The position numbers and the translations under genes were made by a program. The notes below the pieces were generated by a model, which was given only the letters and a program-made list of their open reading frames with translations, ran no database searches and was not told where the DNA came from. A stretch of 64,000 bases of DNA from an uncultured Collinsella sp. (GTDB taxonomy: Bacteria; Actinomycetota; Coriobacteriia; Coriobacteriales; Coriobacteriaceae): assembly GCA_900541125.1 (NCBI GenBank), contig UQIK01000010.1, positions 1-64,000 of the forward strand, written 5' to 3'. Position 1 is the stretch's first letter, and each line of letters begins with the position of its first letter. Below, one piece after another: positions 41,409 to 48,904 of the stretch.

Positions 41409-42764
41409 TTAGTCCTCGTCTTCTTGGTCTGCGAGAAGGCTTGCGGACGTGAGTCCCAAGATTTCATCGGCTTGGTCGGCATCTTCCAGCGCGTCGATGT
41501 CCTTGAGCTTGCGCTCCATAACGTTGGTGCGCGTGGTGATGATGCCCTCGACCGTTTTGCCCGCGGTCTCGATCTGCTGCTGGGCGCGGCGCAGCGCCTT
41601 TTGATAGCGCGGCAGCTCGGCCTTGACAGCGGAGAGCACGCGCAGCACGTCATCGGTGCGTTTTTGCAGCTTAAACGTTTGGTAACTCATCTGCAAGCTG
41701 TTGAGAATGGCCGCCATGGTGCTAGGGCCGGCAACGTTGACGTGATAGTCGCGGCCCAGGGTCTCGATAAGCCCGGGGCAGCTGACGATCTCAGCGTACA
41801 GCCCCTCAAACGGCACGAACATGAGGCCAAAGTTGGTCGTTGCCGGCACACTCAGGTACTTTTCGCAGATGTCCTTAGCCTCGCGCTTCACCATCATATC
41901 GAGCGTCTTGCGTGCGGCGGCGACGGCCTCAGCATCGCCCGACTCCTGTGCGTCGAGCAAGTGCTCGTACGCGTCGCCCGGAAACTTGGAGTCAATCGGC
42001 AGCAGCACGGGGTCGCCCTCGTCCACTGGCAGCTTGACGGCAAACTCAACGCGCTCCGAGGCGCCGGGCTTGGTGGCGACGTTTTCCAGATACTGGTCGG
42101 GTGTAAGGATGTCCGCCAGAATTGCACCCAGCTGTACCTCGCCCAAAATGCCACGCGCCTTCACGTTGCCCAGCACGCGCTTAAGGTCGCCCACGCCGGT
42201 GGCGATGGACTGCATGTCGCCCAGGCCCTTGTACACGGCCTCGAGCTGGTCGCTCACCTGCTTAAACGATGCTGACAGTCGGTCGTTGAGCGTGCGAGAG
42301 AGCTTCTCGTCCACCGTCGCACGCATTTGATCGAGCTGCACGTTGTTGTCCTTGCGGATGGCGCCCAGCTGAGCATCGACCGTCTCGCGCACCTTGTCCA
42401 GGCGGTGCTCGATGCCCTCGCGGTTGGCACCGAGCTGTTGGGCCGTCTCGCGGCGCAGGTCATCCATCCGGTCACCAGCTTGCGAAAACTCACGTGCGAT
42501 GGTCAGGTAACGTTGCTGCTCCACGGCCGCATCTGTCGTCTGCTGCTGCGCGATGGCATTGGCCGTGCGACGGGTTTCGGCCAGCGCGACGTTCAGGGCA
42601 TCGAGCGCGTTGTTGGCCTGCTCGAGTGCTGCCAGCGTTTCCGCGCTACTGTCGCCACGCTCCCGCAGCTCGGCACGCAGGCTCTTGAGCTGGAGGGCGC
42701 AGGTCACAGCAACCCCCACCGCCACCAAGGCGATCACAACAAGCACAATATCAATAGCAGACAT
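41409..42764 (-). CDS. rmuC: RmuC-family protein
   Basis: 451 residues. An N-terminal membrane helix ('IDIVLVVIALVAVGVAVTCAL') is followed by a long coiled coil (~30-190) and a RmuC nuclease-like domain: 'GILGEVQLGAILADILTPDQY', 'LPIDSKFPGDAYEHLLDA' and 'TTNFGLMFVPFEGLYAEI'. The family limits inversions at short inverted repeats in E. coli. That activity is notable in a genome region so rich in palindromes, though no link is shown. The ATG at 42764 follows GGCGGAG. Confidence 0.94.
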   Translation of the reverse strand: MSAIDIVLVVIALVAVGVAVTCALQLKSLRAELRERGDSSAETLAALEQANNALDALNVALAETRRTANAIAQQQTTDAAVEQQRYLTIAREFSQAGDRMDDLRRETAQQLGANREGIEHRLDKVRETVDAQLGAIRKDNNVQLDQMRATVDEKLSRTLNDRLSASFKQVSDQLEAVYKGLGDMQSIATGVGDLKRVLGNVKARGILGEVQLGAILADILTPDQYLENVATKPGASERVEFAVKLPVDEGDPVLLPIDSKFPGDAYEHLLDAQESGDAEAVAAARKTLDMMVKREAKDICEKYLSVPATTNFGLMFVPFEGLYAEIVSCPGLIETLGRDYHVNVAGPSTMAAILNSLQMSYQTFKLQKRTDDVLRVLSAVKAELPRYQKALRRAQQQIETAGKTVEGIITTRTNVMERKLKDIDALEDADQADEILGLTSASLLADQEDED

Positions 42765-42888
42765 AAACTCCGCCCAACAAACCCAATCGATTATCAATCA
42801 AAACCGCGATCAATCTTACCCCGCCACACACACGGATCACTCACTGCCTTGCAGACAAATTTCTCTTAGAGCCGCGGACGCTAAAACG

Positions 42889-43323
42889 CTAGCTCTCCCA
42901 GCCGGCGCGGATGGTTATTATGACGTCACCTAGGCGCTGGCCCAGGGCCGCTAGATGTTGGAGCACCTCGTTGGGCGATGCGCCGTTGAGGATGCACGTG
43001 AGGGCATACGACGCCAGAAAGATGGCCACAAGCCCTAACGGGATGAGCACGATCATCGCCAAGGTGCGCAGGCGCTGGCCCATGCGGCGACGACGCGCAC
43101 GATGCTTGTCGAACGCGAGCTCCTGCGCATATGAATCTTGCTGTACGGAATAGGCCTCTGGTGCCGATTCGCACCCGGGCACAGCTGCAGGTACAGCAGC
43201 GGGTACGACATTTTGCGCAAAGGGCTGGACTGCCGCCCCTTGCATTTGCATCTCCATGAGTCGTTGCTGCTGACGCAGCATGCGCTCAGCTTGTTGCTGC
43301 GGAGTCTCAAGAAACAGATCCAT
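42889..43323 (-). CDS. Small single-pass membrane protein, unknown function
   Basis: 144 residues. The N-terminal half is Gln/Met/Arg-rich and likely coiled coil ('QQQAERMLRQQQRLMEMQMQ'), then an Ala/Pro linker, a basic stretch ('KHRARRRRMGQRLR'), one transmembrane helix ('IVLIPLGLVAIFLASYALT') and a short tail. The ATG at 43323 has GGAGG 5 bases upstream, and the open frame upstream of it runs into repeat DNA. I do not recognise the family; the basic patch suggests the N-terminus is cytoplasmic. Confidence 0.65.
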   Translation of the reverse strand: MDLFLETPQQQAERMLRQQQRLMEMQMQGAAVQPFAQNVVPAAVPAAVPGCESAPEAYSVQQDSYAQELAFDKHRARRRRMGQRLRTLAMIVLIPLGLVAIFLASYALTCILNGASPNEVLQHLAALGQRLGDVIITIRAGWES

Positions 43324-43576
43324 GCTGGCCTCCAAAATCGGAGCATTCGACGCTTGCGCCCAGCATCCCGCACCGCCATGACCGCGACAACGCAATCGCC
43401 GGCAATAGCCACAAAGTTTCTTTTGCTCAAAAGCTGTCGAAAAGCTCAACAACTCCCCTACCAGCACTTTCTCTGAGCTTTTTTCGCCAGCAATCTTTTG
43501 GCCTTCCACCCTTACGCCAACTGACCAAAATCTAACCAAAAGCTTGACGAAAATTGTGGAGACCGGGACCCCACAC

Positions 43577-43604
43577 AAAAAGTGCCGCCCCAAAGGGGCG
43601 GCAC
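43577..43604 (-). terminator. Terminator hairpin of 3' element LH1
   Basis: GTGCCGCCCC/GGGGCGGCAC with a 3-base loop, followed on the minus strand by TTTTTGTG. Nearly identical to 44475-44504. Confidence 0.93.
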
Positions 43605-43738
43605 ACAAACTTATTATCAGCTTTTCTGTAACGAGCATGCGACGACTCAACGCCGGGGCGCAGGGCGGGGAAACCTTTGCCTCGCGCGACCCTGCGAAGC
43701 CGTGAGCGAGAGGGGAAGGTTTCCCCGCCCTGCGCCCC
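43605..43738 (-). ncRNA. Candidate structured 3'-UTR element LH1
   Basis: Downstream of the 43757 membrane-protein gene. Arms 43655-43677 and 43716-43738 pair perfectly over 23 bp (starting GGGGCGCAGGGCGG on the plus strand). The apex contains GCGACCCTGCGAAGCCGTGA, identical to LH2, and the segment leading to the terminator (ACTTATTATCAGCTTTTC) is also nearly identical to LH2. Stem sequence is unrelated to LH2. Confidence 0.65.
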
Positions 43739-43756
43739 GTGGTCGGTGAGAACAGA

Positions 43757-44389
43757 CTACATGCCCGCGAGACCGCGGGCGGCGGTGGCGCACAGAAACG
43801 CCAAGGCTAGAATCACGAGCGAGCCCGCAATATCGGCCACCACGCCCGCAAAGCGACGCTCAAACAACCAGCTCTCGAAGTGCGGGGCAACGTTGCGCCA
43901 AACACGCCACAGCAAGATGCCCATACCGATGACGCCCGGGATATTGAGCAGTAGGATCTCGGAGCACAAAAGACCGATCAGGTTACCGGCGGCAAAGCCC
44001 GCATCACCCTCGCAGTATTTGCGGTAGACCATATACAGCATGTACGCCACAAACGGCTGCAAGCACGCAGAAATAAACGAGACCACCATCGAGGGGTCCT
44101 GCGAAAAGACCTCGGTGAGTTTATCGACACTCGTGGCGTCCTTCGAAGCCAAGAATAAACCGATAACCACAAGGGGCACCACGCCCAAAATTACCTCGAC
44201 CAGAGTAAACAACTTGGCAGTCAAATCCTCACTAGCCGAATTCAAATGAGGCGCCCACTCAGGATGAGCATGCGCGCCGACTTTCTTGTCCTTCTCAGCA
44301 CGATCGGCCTTTTTACCCTCGGCAACCCGACGACCAGGATCCTTGCGAGTTCCCGCCGCAGCAACCCGAGCCCGAGACTTCTTACCCAT
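43757..44389 (-). CDS. Multi-pass membrane protein, unknown function
   Basis: 210 residues. The first ~45 are strongly basic ('GKKSRARVAAAGTRKDPGRR'), then four to five hydrophobic helices: 'LVEVILGVVPLVVIGLFLA', 'VVSFISACLQPFVAYMLYMV', 'AGNLIGLLCSEILLLNIPGV', 'GILLWRVW' and a C-terminal one. No known domain is recognised. The ATG at 44389 has GAGGTG 6 bases upstream, and the frame upstream would use a GTG without a site. It is followed by the structured 3' element LH1. Confidence 0.7.
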   Translation of the reverse strand: MGKKSRARVAAAGTRKDPGRRVAEGKKADRAEKDKKVGAHAHPEWAPHLNSASEDLTAKLFTLVEVILGVVPLVVIGLFLASKDATSVDKLTEVFSQDPSMVVSFISACLQPFVAYMLYMVYRKYCEGDAGFAAGNLIGLLCSEILLLNIPGVIGMGILLWRVWRNVAPHFESWLFERRFAGVVADIAGSLVILALAFLCATAARGLAGM

Positions 44390-44474
44390 AACCAACACCT
44401 CACAAGAGGAAACGAATAGCCAACGCTACCCAGTGTACCCTCTAAGCAACGTCACCGCCCCAACCGGCCCCCAC

Positions 44475-44504
44475 AAAAACGTGCCGCCCCATAAGGGGCG
44501 GCAC
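44475..44504 (-). terminator. Terminator hairpin of 3' element LH2
   Basis: GTGCCGCCCC/GGGGCGGCAC with a 4-base loop, followed on the minus strand by GTTTTTGTGG. Confidence 0.93.
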
Positions 44505-44639
44505 GCAAACTTCTTATCAGCTTTTCAGGAACGAGCACGCGGCGACCCGAAGCGGGCCGGGAGGGCCGGACTACCTTCCCTCAACGCGACCCTGCGAAGC
44601 CGTGAGCGAGGAGGGAAGGTAGTCCGGCCCTCCCGGCCC
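44505..44639 (-). ncRNA. Candidate structured 3'-UTR element LH2
   Basis: Downstream of the rubrerythrin gene. Arms 44554-44582 and 44611-44639 pair perfectly over 29 bp (starting GGGCCGGGAGGGCCGG on the plus strand). The apex GCGACCCTGCGAAGCCGTGA and the ACGAGCAYGCGRCGAC and CAGCTTTTC segments are shared with LH1, while the stems are not alike. Confidence 0.68.
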
Positions 44640-44660
44640 AGCTCACACTAGCATCACGCG

Positions 44661-45200
44661 CTAGTAGTTCACCACCTGCTCCTCAAAGTACGCCTTCGGG
44701 TGGTTACAAACCGGGCACACCTCGGGCGCCTCGGCACCAACATGCAGGTGCCCACAGTTCAGGCACTTCCACACCTTCACGCCCTCGCGCTCAAACACCT
44801 CGCCCGACTCAATGCGCTCGACAAGCTTGTTGTAGCGCTCCTCGTGAGCCTTCTCCACGGCACCGACGCCACGGAACTTTGCGGCGATTTCGGTAAAGCC
44901 CTCCTCCTCGGCGGTCTTGGCAAACTCGTCGTACATCGTGGTCCACTCGTAGTTCTCGCCCGCAGCGGCATCACGCAAGTTGTCCAGGGTGTCGGGAACG
45001 GCGCCATCGTGCAGATACTTAAACCACAGCTTGGCGTGCTCGGACTCGTTGCCTGCAGTCTCGGCAAAGATATTCGAGATCTGAACGTAGCCATCCTTCT
45101 TGGCCTTAGATGCGTAGTAGCGATACTTGGTATGCGCCTGGGACTCACCGGCAAAAGCGGTCTCGAGGTTCTTCTTGGTCTGAGAGTTCTCAAAATCCAT
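44661..45200 (-). CDS. rbr: Rubrerythrin
   Basis: 179 residues. The N-terminal ferritin-like di-iron domain has Glu/His ligands in 'AFAGESQAHTKY', 'FAETAGNESEHAK' and 'EKAHEERY'. The C-terminal rubredoxin-like domain binds iron through 'CLNCGH' and 'CPVCNH'. It reduces hydrogen peroxide with NAD(P)H-linked electrons, a standard oxygen defence of strict anaerobes. The ATG at 45200 follows AAGGGAAG. The gene is monocistronic, ending in the LH2 element. Confidence 0.97.
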   Translation of the reverse strand: MDFENSQTKKNLETAFAGESQAHTKYRYYASKAKKDGYVQISNIFAETAGNESEHAKLWFKYLHDGAVPDTLDNLRDAAAGENYEWTTMYDEFAKTAEEEGFTEIAAKFRGVGAVEKAHEERYNKLVERIESGEVFEREGVKVWKCLNCGHLHVGAEAPEVCPVCNHPKAYFEEQVVNY

Positions 45201-45314
45201 AGGTGTACTTCCCTTCAACACATGCCGCCCGTGGGATTCGAGCGGCCTTGTCTTTAGGATGCCCTCATGTCGAAAATCTAAACCTTACAATCCTGTTTTT
45301 CAGATTCGGGTGGG

Positions 45315-46220
45315 CTACACGCTTAGCCAGCGGTCACCCTCCACGCGGCAAAAGCCCTCACGCTCCAAGTCGGCCAAAATGCCTGCGACAAGATCGTGGT
45401 CGACCGGCTCGCGGCCTGCTGCCGCCTCCATTTCGTTGACGCCCGCCACGGCCTCGGCGAGTATGATGCCCGCCGGCCGCCCATCGCGCGCCGCCAGCAG
45501 CATGCGCACAATATGAGCGCGCTTTTGGCGACGCGAGCCCTCAAACTTGGACTGACGACTATAGCTCGCCGAGCGCCTAGACGGATTGGGCAGCGTCTTC
45601 TTAAGATACGCGCCATAATCCAGCAGCGCGTAATACCATGCGCGCGGTGTGTCGGCATCGTCGAGCGGCACGGCAAAGGGAGCGATCTCATCCGCCGTCG
45701 CACCGGGAGCCGCCGGACAGGCGGCCTGAATCAACGGCACCAGCTCGCGATCGGGAACGGCCGGCACATCGGGAAAGAAATGATGCAGAAAGACCGTGCG
45801 CACGTTGGTCTCCAGATACACACCCGGTAGATCGAAAGCAAACGACCGGATGCCCTGCGCCGTCGCCGGGCCAATACCGGGCAGGGCGACCAGGTCGCGC
45901 GTCTCACGTGGAAACTCCCCACCCCAGTCTTCCATAACGCACTGAGCGGCTCTATGAAGTGCCAGGGCGCGGCGATTGTAGCCCATCCCCTGCCACGCAT
46001 CCAAGACATCGGAAGGGGCGGCCTGAGCGAGTGCCTGTACGGTCGGAAAGCGGTCGAGCCACGCGGGCATACGCGTCTCCACACGCGGCACCTGCGTTTG
46101 CTGCAGCATAACCTCGGAAAGCCAAATAATGTACGGGTCGCGCGTGCGGCGCCACGGAAGGTCGCGATAACGCAGGACCCCTTCCGAACGAATCATCGAA
46201 CGAAAGGGGTCCTGAATCAT
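45315..46220 (-). CDS. HhH-GPD DNA glycosylase, atypical MutY relative without iron-sulphur cluster
   Basis: 301 residues. Motifs of A/G-specific adenine glycosylase are present: E36 in 'SEVMLQQTQVPRVE' and the hairpin 'LPGIGPATAQG' (113-123). The aspartate expected in MutY ('DGNV') is replaced by glutamate ('LETNVRTVF', E137). The four Cys of the [4Fe-4S] loop are absent, with 'KKTLPNPSRRSASYSRQSKF' in their place, and the NUDIX-like C-terminal domain is replaced by a short winged-helix-like end. A functional glycosylase of altered specificity or an inactive relative are both possible. AAGGAG precedes the ATG. Confidence 0.8.
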   Translation of the reverse strand: MIQDPFRSMIRSEGVLRYRDLPWRRTRDPYIIWLSEVMLQQTQVPRVETRMPAWLDRFPTVQALAQAAPSDVLDAWQGMGYNRRALALHRAAQCVMEDWGGEFPRETRDLVALPGIGPATAQGIRSFAFDLPGVYLETNVRTVFLHHFFPDVPAVPDRELVPLIQAACPAAPGATADEIAPFAVPLDDADTPRAWYYALLDYGAYLKKTLPNPSRRSASYSRQSKFEGSRRQKRAHIVRMLLAARDGRPAGIILAEAVAGVNEMEAAAGREPVDHDLVAGILADLEREGFCRVEGDRWLSV

Positions 46221-46241
46221 GGCTATGCTCCTTATGCGGCG

Positions 46242-46727
46242 CTATTCCTCCCGGCAAGCGCACGCACAGGTGGCGTACTCGGGAAACGCATCGCGGTCGG
46301 CGAACTTGGAATCGACGGCCGGGAACTGGCGGTGAGCGACGATATCGCCCAGCGAAACGGAATCGAGGTAGTCGCGCATCAGCGCTTGAGCTCCGGCCCA
46401 CAGGGGATGATAGCAGCACGTGCCCATGCGCGCACAGTCGCCATCGGGCGCGGTGCAATCGTTCATGACCATGGGGCCCTGAACGGCCTCAACGACCTGG
46501 CGGATGGTGACATCGTCGGGGCTGACCTTAAGACGCATGCCGCCATGGACGCCACGCAGGCTCTCCACAATACCGGCCTGAACCAAACCATGCTGAATCG
46601 AACGGGCAAACGAATACGGGACATTGACCTCTTCGGCGGCGGTGCGAACAGAAAGCAGACGCTCCGGGTCCTCGGCAAGCATCGCGAGCATGCGAAGGGC
46701 GTAATCAGTCTTCCTCGATATGTCCAT
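46242..46727 (-). CDS. Rrf2-family transcriptional regulator, probable iron-sulphur sensor
   Basis: 161 residues. The N-terminal winged helix is 'MDISRKTDYALRMLAMLAED' with the recognition part 'VPYSFARSIQHGLVQAG' and the wing 'RGVHGGMRL'. Cysteines C91, C98, C104 and C105 fall in the loop that binds a [2Fe-2S] or [4Fe-4S] cluster in IscR, NsrR and RsrR. A further Cys pair ('CACAC') sits at the extreme C-terminus. Redox, NO or iron-sulphur homeostasis sensing is expected. AAAGGGG precedes the ATG. Confidence 0.9.
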   Translation of the reverse strand: MDISRKTDYALRMLAMLAEDPERLLSVRTAAEEVNVPYSFARSIQHGLVQAGIVESLRGVHGGMRLKVSPDDVTIRQVVEAVQGPMVMNDCTAPDGDCARMGTCCYHPLWAGAQALMRDYLDSVSLGDIVAHRQFPAVDSKFADRDAFPEYATCACACREE

Positions 46728-47034
46728 TTTTCCCCTTTCAAGGAATAGGAACAGCTCGAACGAGCTCCGGAGCCGAGCTTACGTCGAGACACCAATGACC
46801 GTATGGACGCCCAAATAGCAAAACGGGTGCCCACTGAATGCCGCGTTTGAAGCCTCTTGCATCAAAAACGGCCCATAGTGCAATTTAGTATAACCTAACC
46901 CCCTGCTTCGTTGAACTGGTGTTGTGCAACAAACGCCTTGTTTAAACACAGGTCTCAAACGGAGCTTGTCCGGGAATTGGAAGGATTTGGTTTTGGGCGA
47001 AAGGGGCCGATGGGATCAAGGTCCTATCAAACGC
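46728..47034. other. Intergenic region without recognisable gene
   Basis: Holds the promoter region of the Rrf2 gene and an A/T-rich patch near 46885 (TTAGTATAACC). Open frames here have no ribosome binding site and atypical codon use. Confidence 0.5.
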
Positions 47035-47062
47035 AAAAAGCCACGTCCGAAGACGTGGCTTT
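47035..47062 (-). terminator. Intrinsic terminator after tRNA-Asp
   Basis: On the minus strand GCCACGTC pairs with GACGTGGC across TTCG and is followed by TTTTTGC. Confidence 0.92.
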
Positions 47063-47070
47063 AATTGCGT

Positions 47071-47148
<78 letters not shown>

Positions 47149-47194
47149 AGGCAGTCGTTCGCGTTTGTTTCCGCTCGCGTGCGCTGCGGGGATT

Positions 47195-47224
47195 AGTATA
47201 CACAGAAGTCTGTCCGCCGCGCAA
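47195..47224 (-). promoter_or_regulatory. Promoter of tRNA-Asp
   Basis: On the minus strand: -35 TTGCGC (47219-47224), 18-bp spacer, -10 TATACT (47195-47200) preceded by TGTG (extended -10). Confidence 0.68.
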
Positions 47225-47256
47225 CAACTTTTTTGAAAAAATTTTTCGGTCCCTCC

Positions 47257-47400
47257 GGGAGGGTCTCCGGGCCCGCTGGCGCGGGTTAAGTTTGCTGCTC
47301 TACAGTCCTGCGCAAGACGGAAAGCACATTAAGTGCTTTCCTTTGCGTGCGGAACTCGCGACAAACTTAACCCGCGCCAGCCGGCCCCGGAGACCCTCCC
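47257..47400. repeat. Very long hairpin LH3 (about 38-bp arms)
   Basis: The left arm 47257-47294 starts GGGAGGGTCTCCGG and ends GGGTTAAGTTTG; the right arm 47362-47400 is its reverse complement with a single bulge. Inside, GGAAAGCAC and GTGCTTTCC form a second hairpin. It is located between the yfcE-like gene and the tRNA-Asp promoter, both on the minus strand. Confidence 0.85.
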
Positions 47401-47517
47401 TGCCGTCACTTTGTTCGAGCCGTTGTTGTTGCTCGCCGCTTCGCGGCTCGGCGGCCCCGTTCTCCGCGGCGGGGTTGTCTAAGGTTCTTGTTGAAGCTCG
47501 GCCATTGGCTCAAATGG

Positions 47518-47550
47518 AAACGGGGGACGTATCTGCATCCCCCGTTTTTG
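47518..47550. terminator. Terminator hairpin at the end of the yfcE-like gene
   Basis: ACGGGGGA and TCCCCCGT flank 10 bases, with TTTTTG on the plus strand; on the gene strand the hairpin is followed by TTCC. It may act bidirectionally or only on plus-strand transcripts. Confidence 0.6.
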
Positions 47551-47556
47551 TTGTGA

Positions 47557-48024
47557 TTACTCTAGGTCAATAAACTTGGTGCTTAGGATCTTGCCGTCTT
47601 TTACTAGCATTCTGGCCATGGTGGGGCCTCGGGTGCCTCTGGGGTAGCTGGCGCTGCCCGGGTTGAGGACTAAACAACGGCCCACTTGGGCTTCTTTGGT
47701 TACGTGGGTGTGGCCGTTGATGGCTACGTCTACGGATCCCACCGGAAGGTCTTCGCGGTAGTGGGCTACGGCAAATTTGAGGCCTTCGTAGGTGAAGAGG
47801 GCCAGACGGTCTACATCCGGGCCGTAGTCGCGGTAGTAGTCGTTGTTTCCTAGGACCGCTCGCACGGGGGCGATGGTGCATAGATGCTCGTAATCCATCT
47901 CTGAGGTGAGGTCTCCGGCGTGAATGATCAGATCTGCGCCCTTGAGCTCGTCCAGAAGCGCGGGCGAAAGATAGCCGTGGGTGTCCGAGATGATGTCGAT
48001 GCGCTTGGCACTTGCACTGTTCAT
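47557..48024 (-). CDS. YfcE/MJ0936-family metallophosphoesterase
   Basis: 155 residues. Metal ligands are in order: D and H in 'ISDTHG', D in 'HAGDLTS', N in 'LGNNDYY', H in 'VAHYRED', and the terminal 'NGHTHV'. Members hydrolyse phosphodiesters or act on small nucleotides; the native substrate is unknown. The ATG at 48024 follows AAGGG. It is the last gene of the run containing the first LytS/LytTR pair, but a hairpin terminator separates it from the response regulator. Confidence 0.93.
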   Translation of the reverse strand: MNSASAKRIDIISDTHGYLSPALLDELKGADLIIHAGDLTSEMDYEHLCTIAPVRAVLGNNDYYRDYGPDVDRLALFTYEGLKFAVAHYREDLPVGSVDVAINGHTHVTKEAQVGRCLVLNPGSASYPRGTRGPTMARMLVKDGKILSTKFIDLE

Positions 48025-48058
48025 GGGATCCCTTCTGCAAAACCGATTCGACGTATAT

Positions 48059-48109
48059 ACAAAAAGCCCCACGGCTCCGCAGACAATTGGTCTACAGGGC
48101 TGCGGGGCC
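48059..48109 (-). terminator. Intrinsic terminator of the first LytTR gene
   Basis: On the minus strand a long imperfect stem (GCCCCGCAGCCCTGTAGAC with GTCTGCGGAGCCGTGGGGC) is followed by TTTTTG. Confidence 0.82.
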
Positions 48110-48115
48110 AGTGTA

Positions 48116-48832
48116 CTAGAGGCTCAGGGCCTTCTTGAGCGGCACAACGCGGCGGCGCGAAACCGGCACGCGTTCGTCGACGCCCGTAATACCCAGTTGG
48201 ATAGCGCCCGAGGGCACCGTCTCGACATCCGTGACGCACGCCAAGTTGACGATATAGCGGCGATGAACGCGAAAGAAGCCAAAGTCGCAAAGCTTGGCCT
48301 CGAACTGCGCCAGCGAAGTCGTCGATAGAAAACGATCATCGACGGTATAGATACAGGAGTAATCGTCCTTGGCCATGATGAAGCGAATGTCATCCACGGG
48401 GATGAGGACCTTACGGCCGCCCTTTTCCACCGGAATGCGCTCGATGGTGGCTTTGCTGTCCGTGACGGGCTTGGCGTGCTGCATGACCTTCTCGATCGCG
48501 CGATCCAGGCGTGCCTCCTCGACCGGCTTCATGAGGTAATCGACGGCATCTACGTCGAACGCCTCGACGGCATGATCGCTATACGCGGTCACAAACACAA
48601 TCGCCGGCGGATTCTTAAGCTTATGCAGTGCCTCGGCAAGCTGCAGACCAGAAGCACCGGGCATCGAGATATCGAGAAATACGACATCGACGCGGCTTTC
48701 CATCAACATCTCAATGGCGGAGCGGACGCTCGACGCCTCAGTGATCGTGCCGATCTTGCCCGTCTGCTCGAGCAAGAAGCGAAGTTCCGAACGGGCCGGG
48801 GCCTCGTCATCCACAATCATCGCACGCAGCAT
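48116..48832 (-). CDS. LytTR-family response regulator (pair 1)
   Basis: 238 residues. The receiver domain (1-120) has acidic pocket 'DDE', phosphoacceptor D in 'VVFLDISMPG', T in 'FVTAYS' and K in 'YLMKPVEEA'. The LytTR DNA-binding domain (~140-238) includes 'DIRFIMAKDDYSCIYTVDDRF', 'FRVHRRYIVNL' and a final 'PVSRRRVVPLKKAL'. Such regulators bind direct repeats and are activated by LytS-type kinases. The partner kinase is directly upstream (73 bp). The ATG at 48832 is favoured over a TTG at 48856. It is about as long as, and clearly similar to, the regulator at 54136. Confidence 0.93.
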   Translation of the reverse strand: MLRAMIVDDEAPARSELRFLLEQTGKIGTITEASSVRSAIEMLMESRVDVVFLDISMPGASGLQLAEALHKLKNPPAIVFVTAYSDHAVEAFDVDAVDYLMKPVEEARLDRAIEKVMQHAKPVTDSKATIERIPVEKGGRKVLIPVDDIRFIMAKDDYSCIYTVDDRFLSTTSLAQFEAKLCDFGFFRVHRRYIVNLACVTDVETVPSGAIQLGITGVDERVPVSRRRVVPLKKALSL

Positions 48833-48904
48833 AGGGATTAAACCTTTCGTCAACAAACTACGCTGGGCATCCGCCGCTTGGCGTTGAGCCCATAGCCTTT
48901 TATT

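Noticed and set aside
42889..43650. Longer start for the coiled-coil membrane protein
   Set aside because: Residues encoded upstream of 43323 come from the LH1 terminator and linker and lack a ribosome binding site; GGAGG marks the ATG at 43323.
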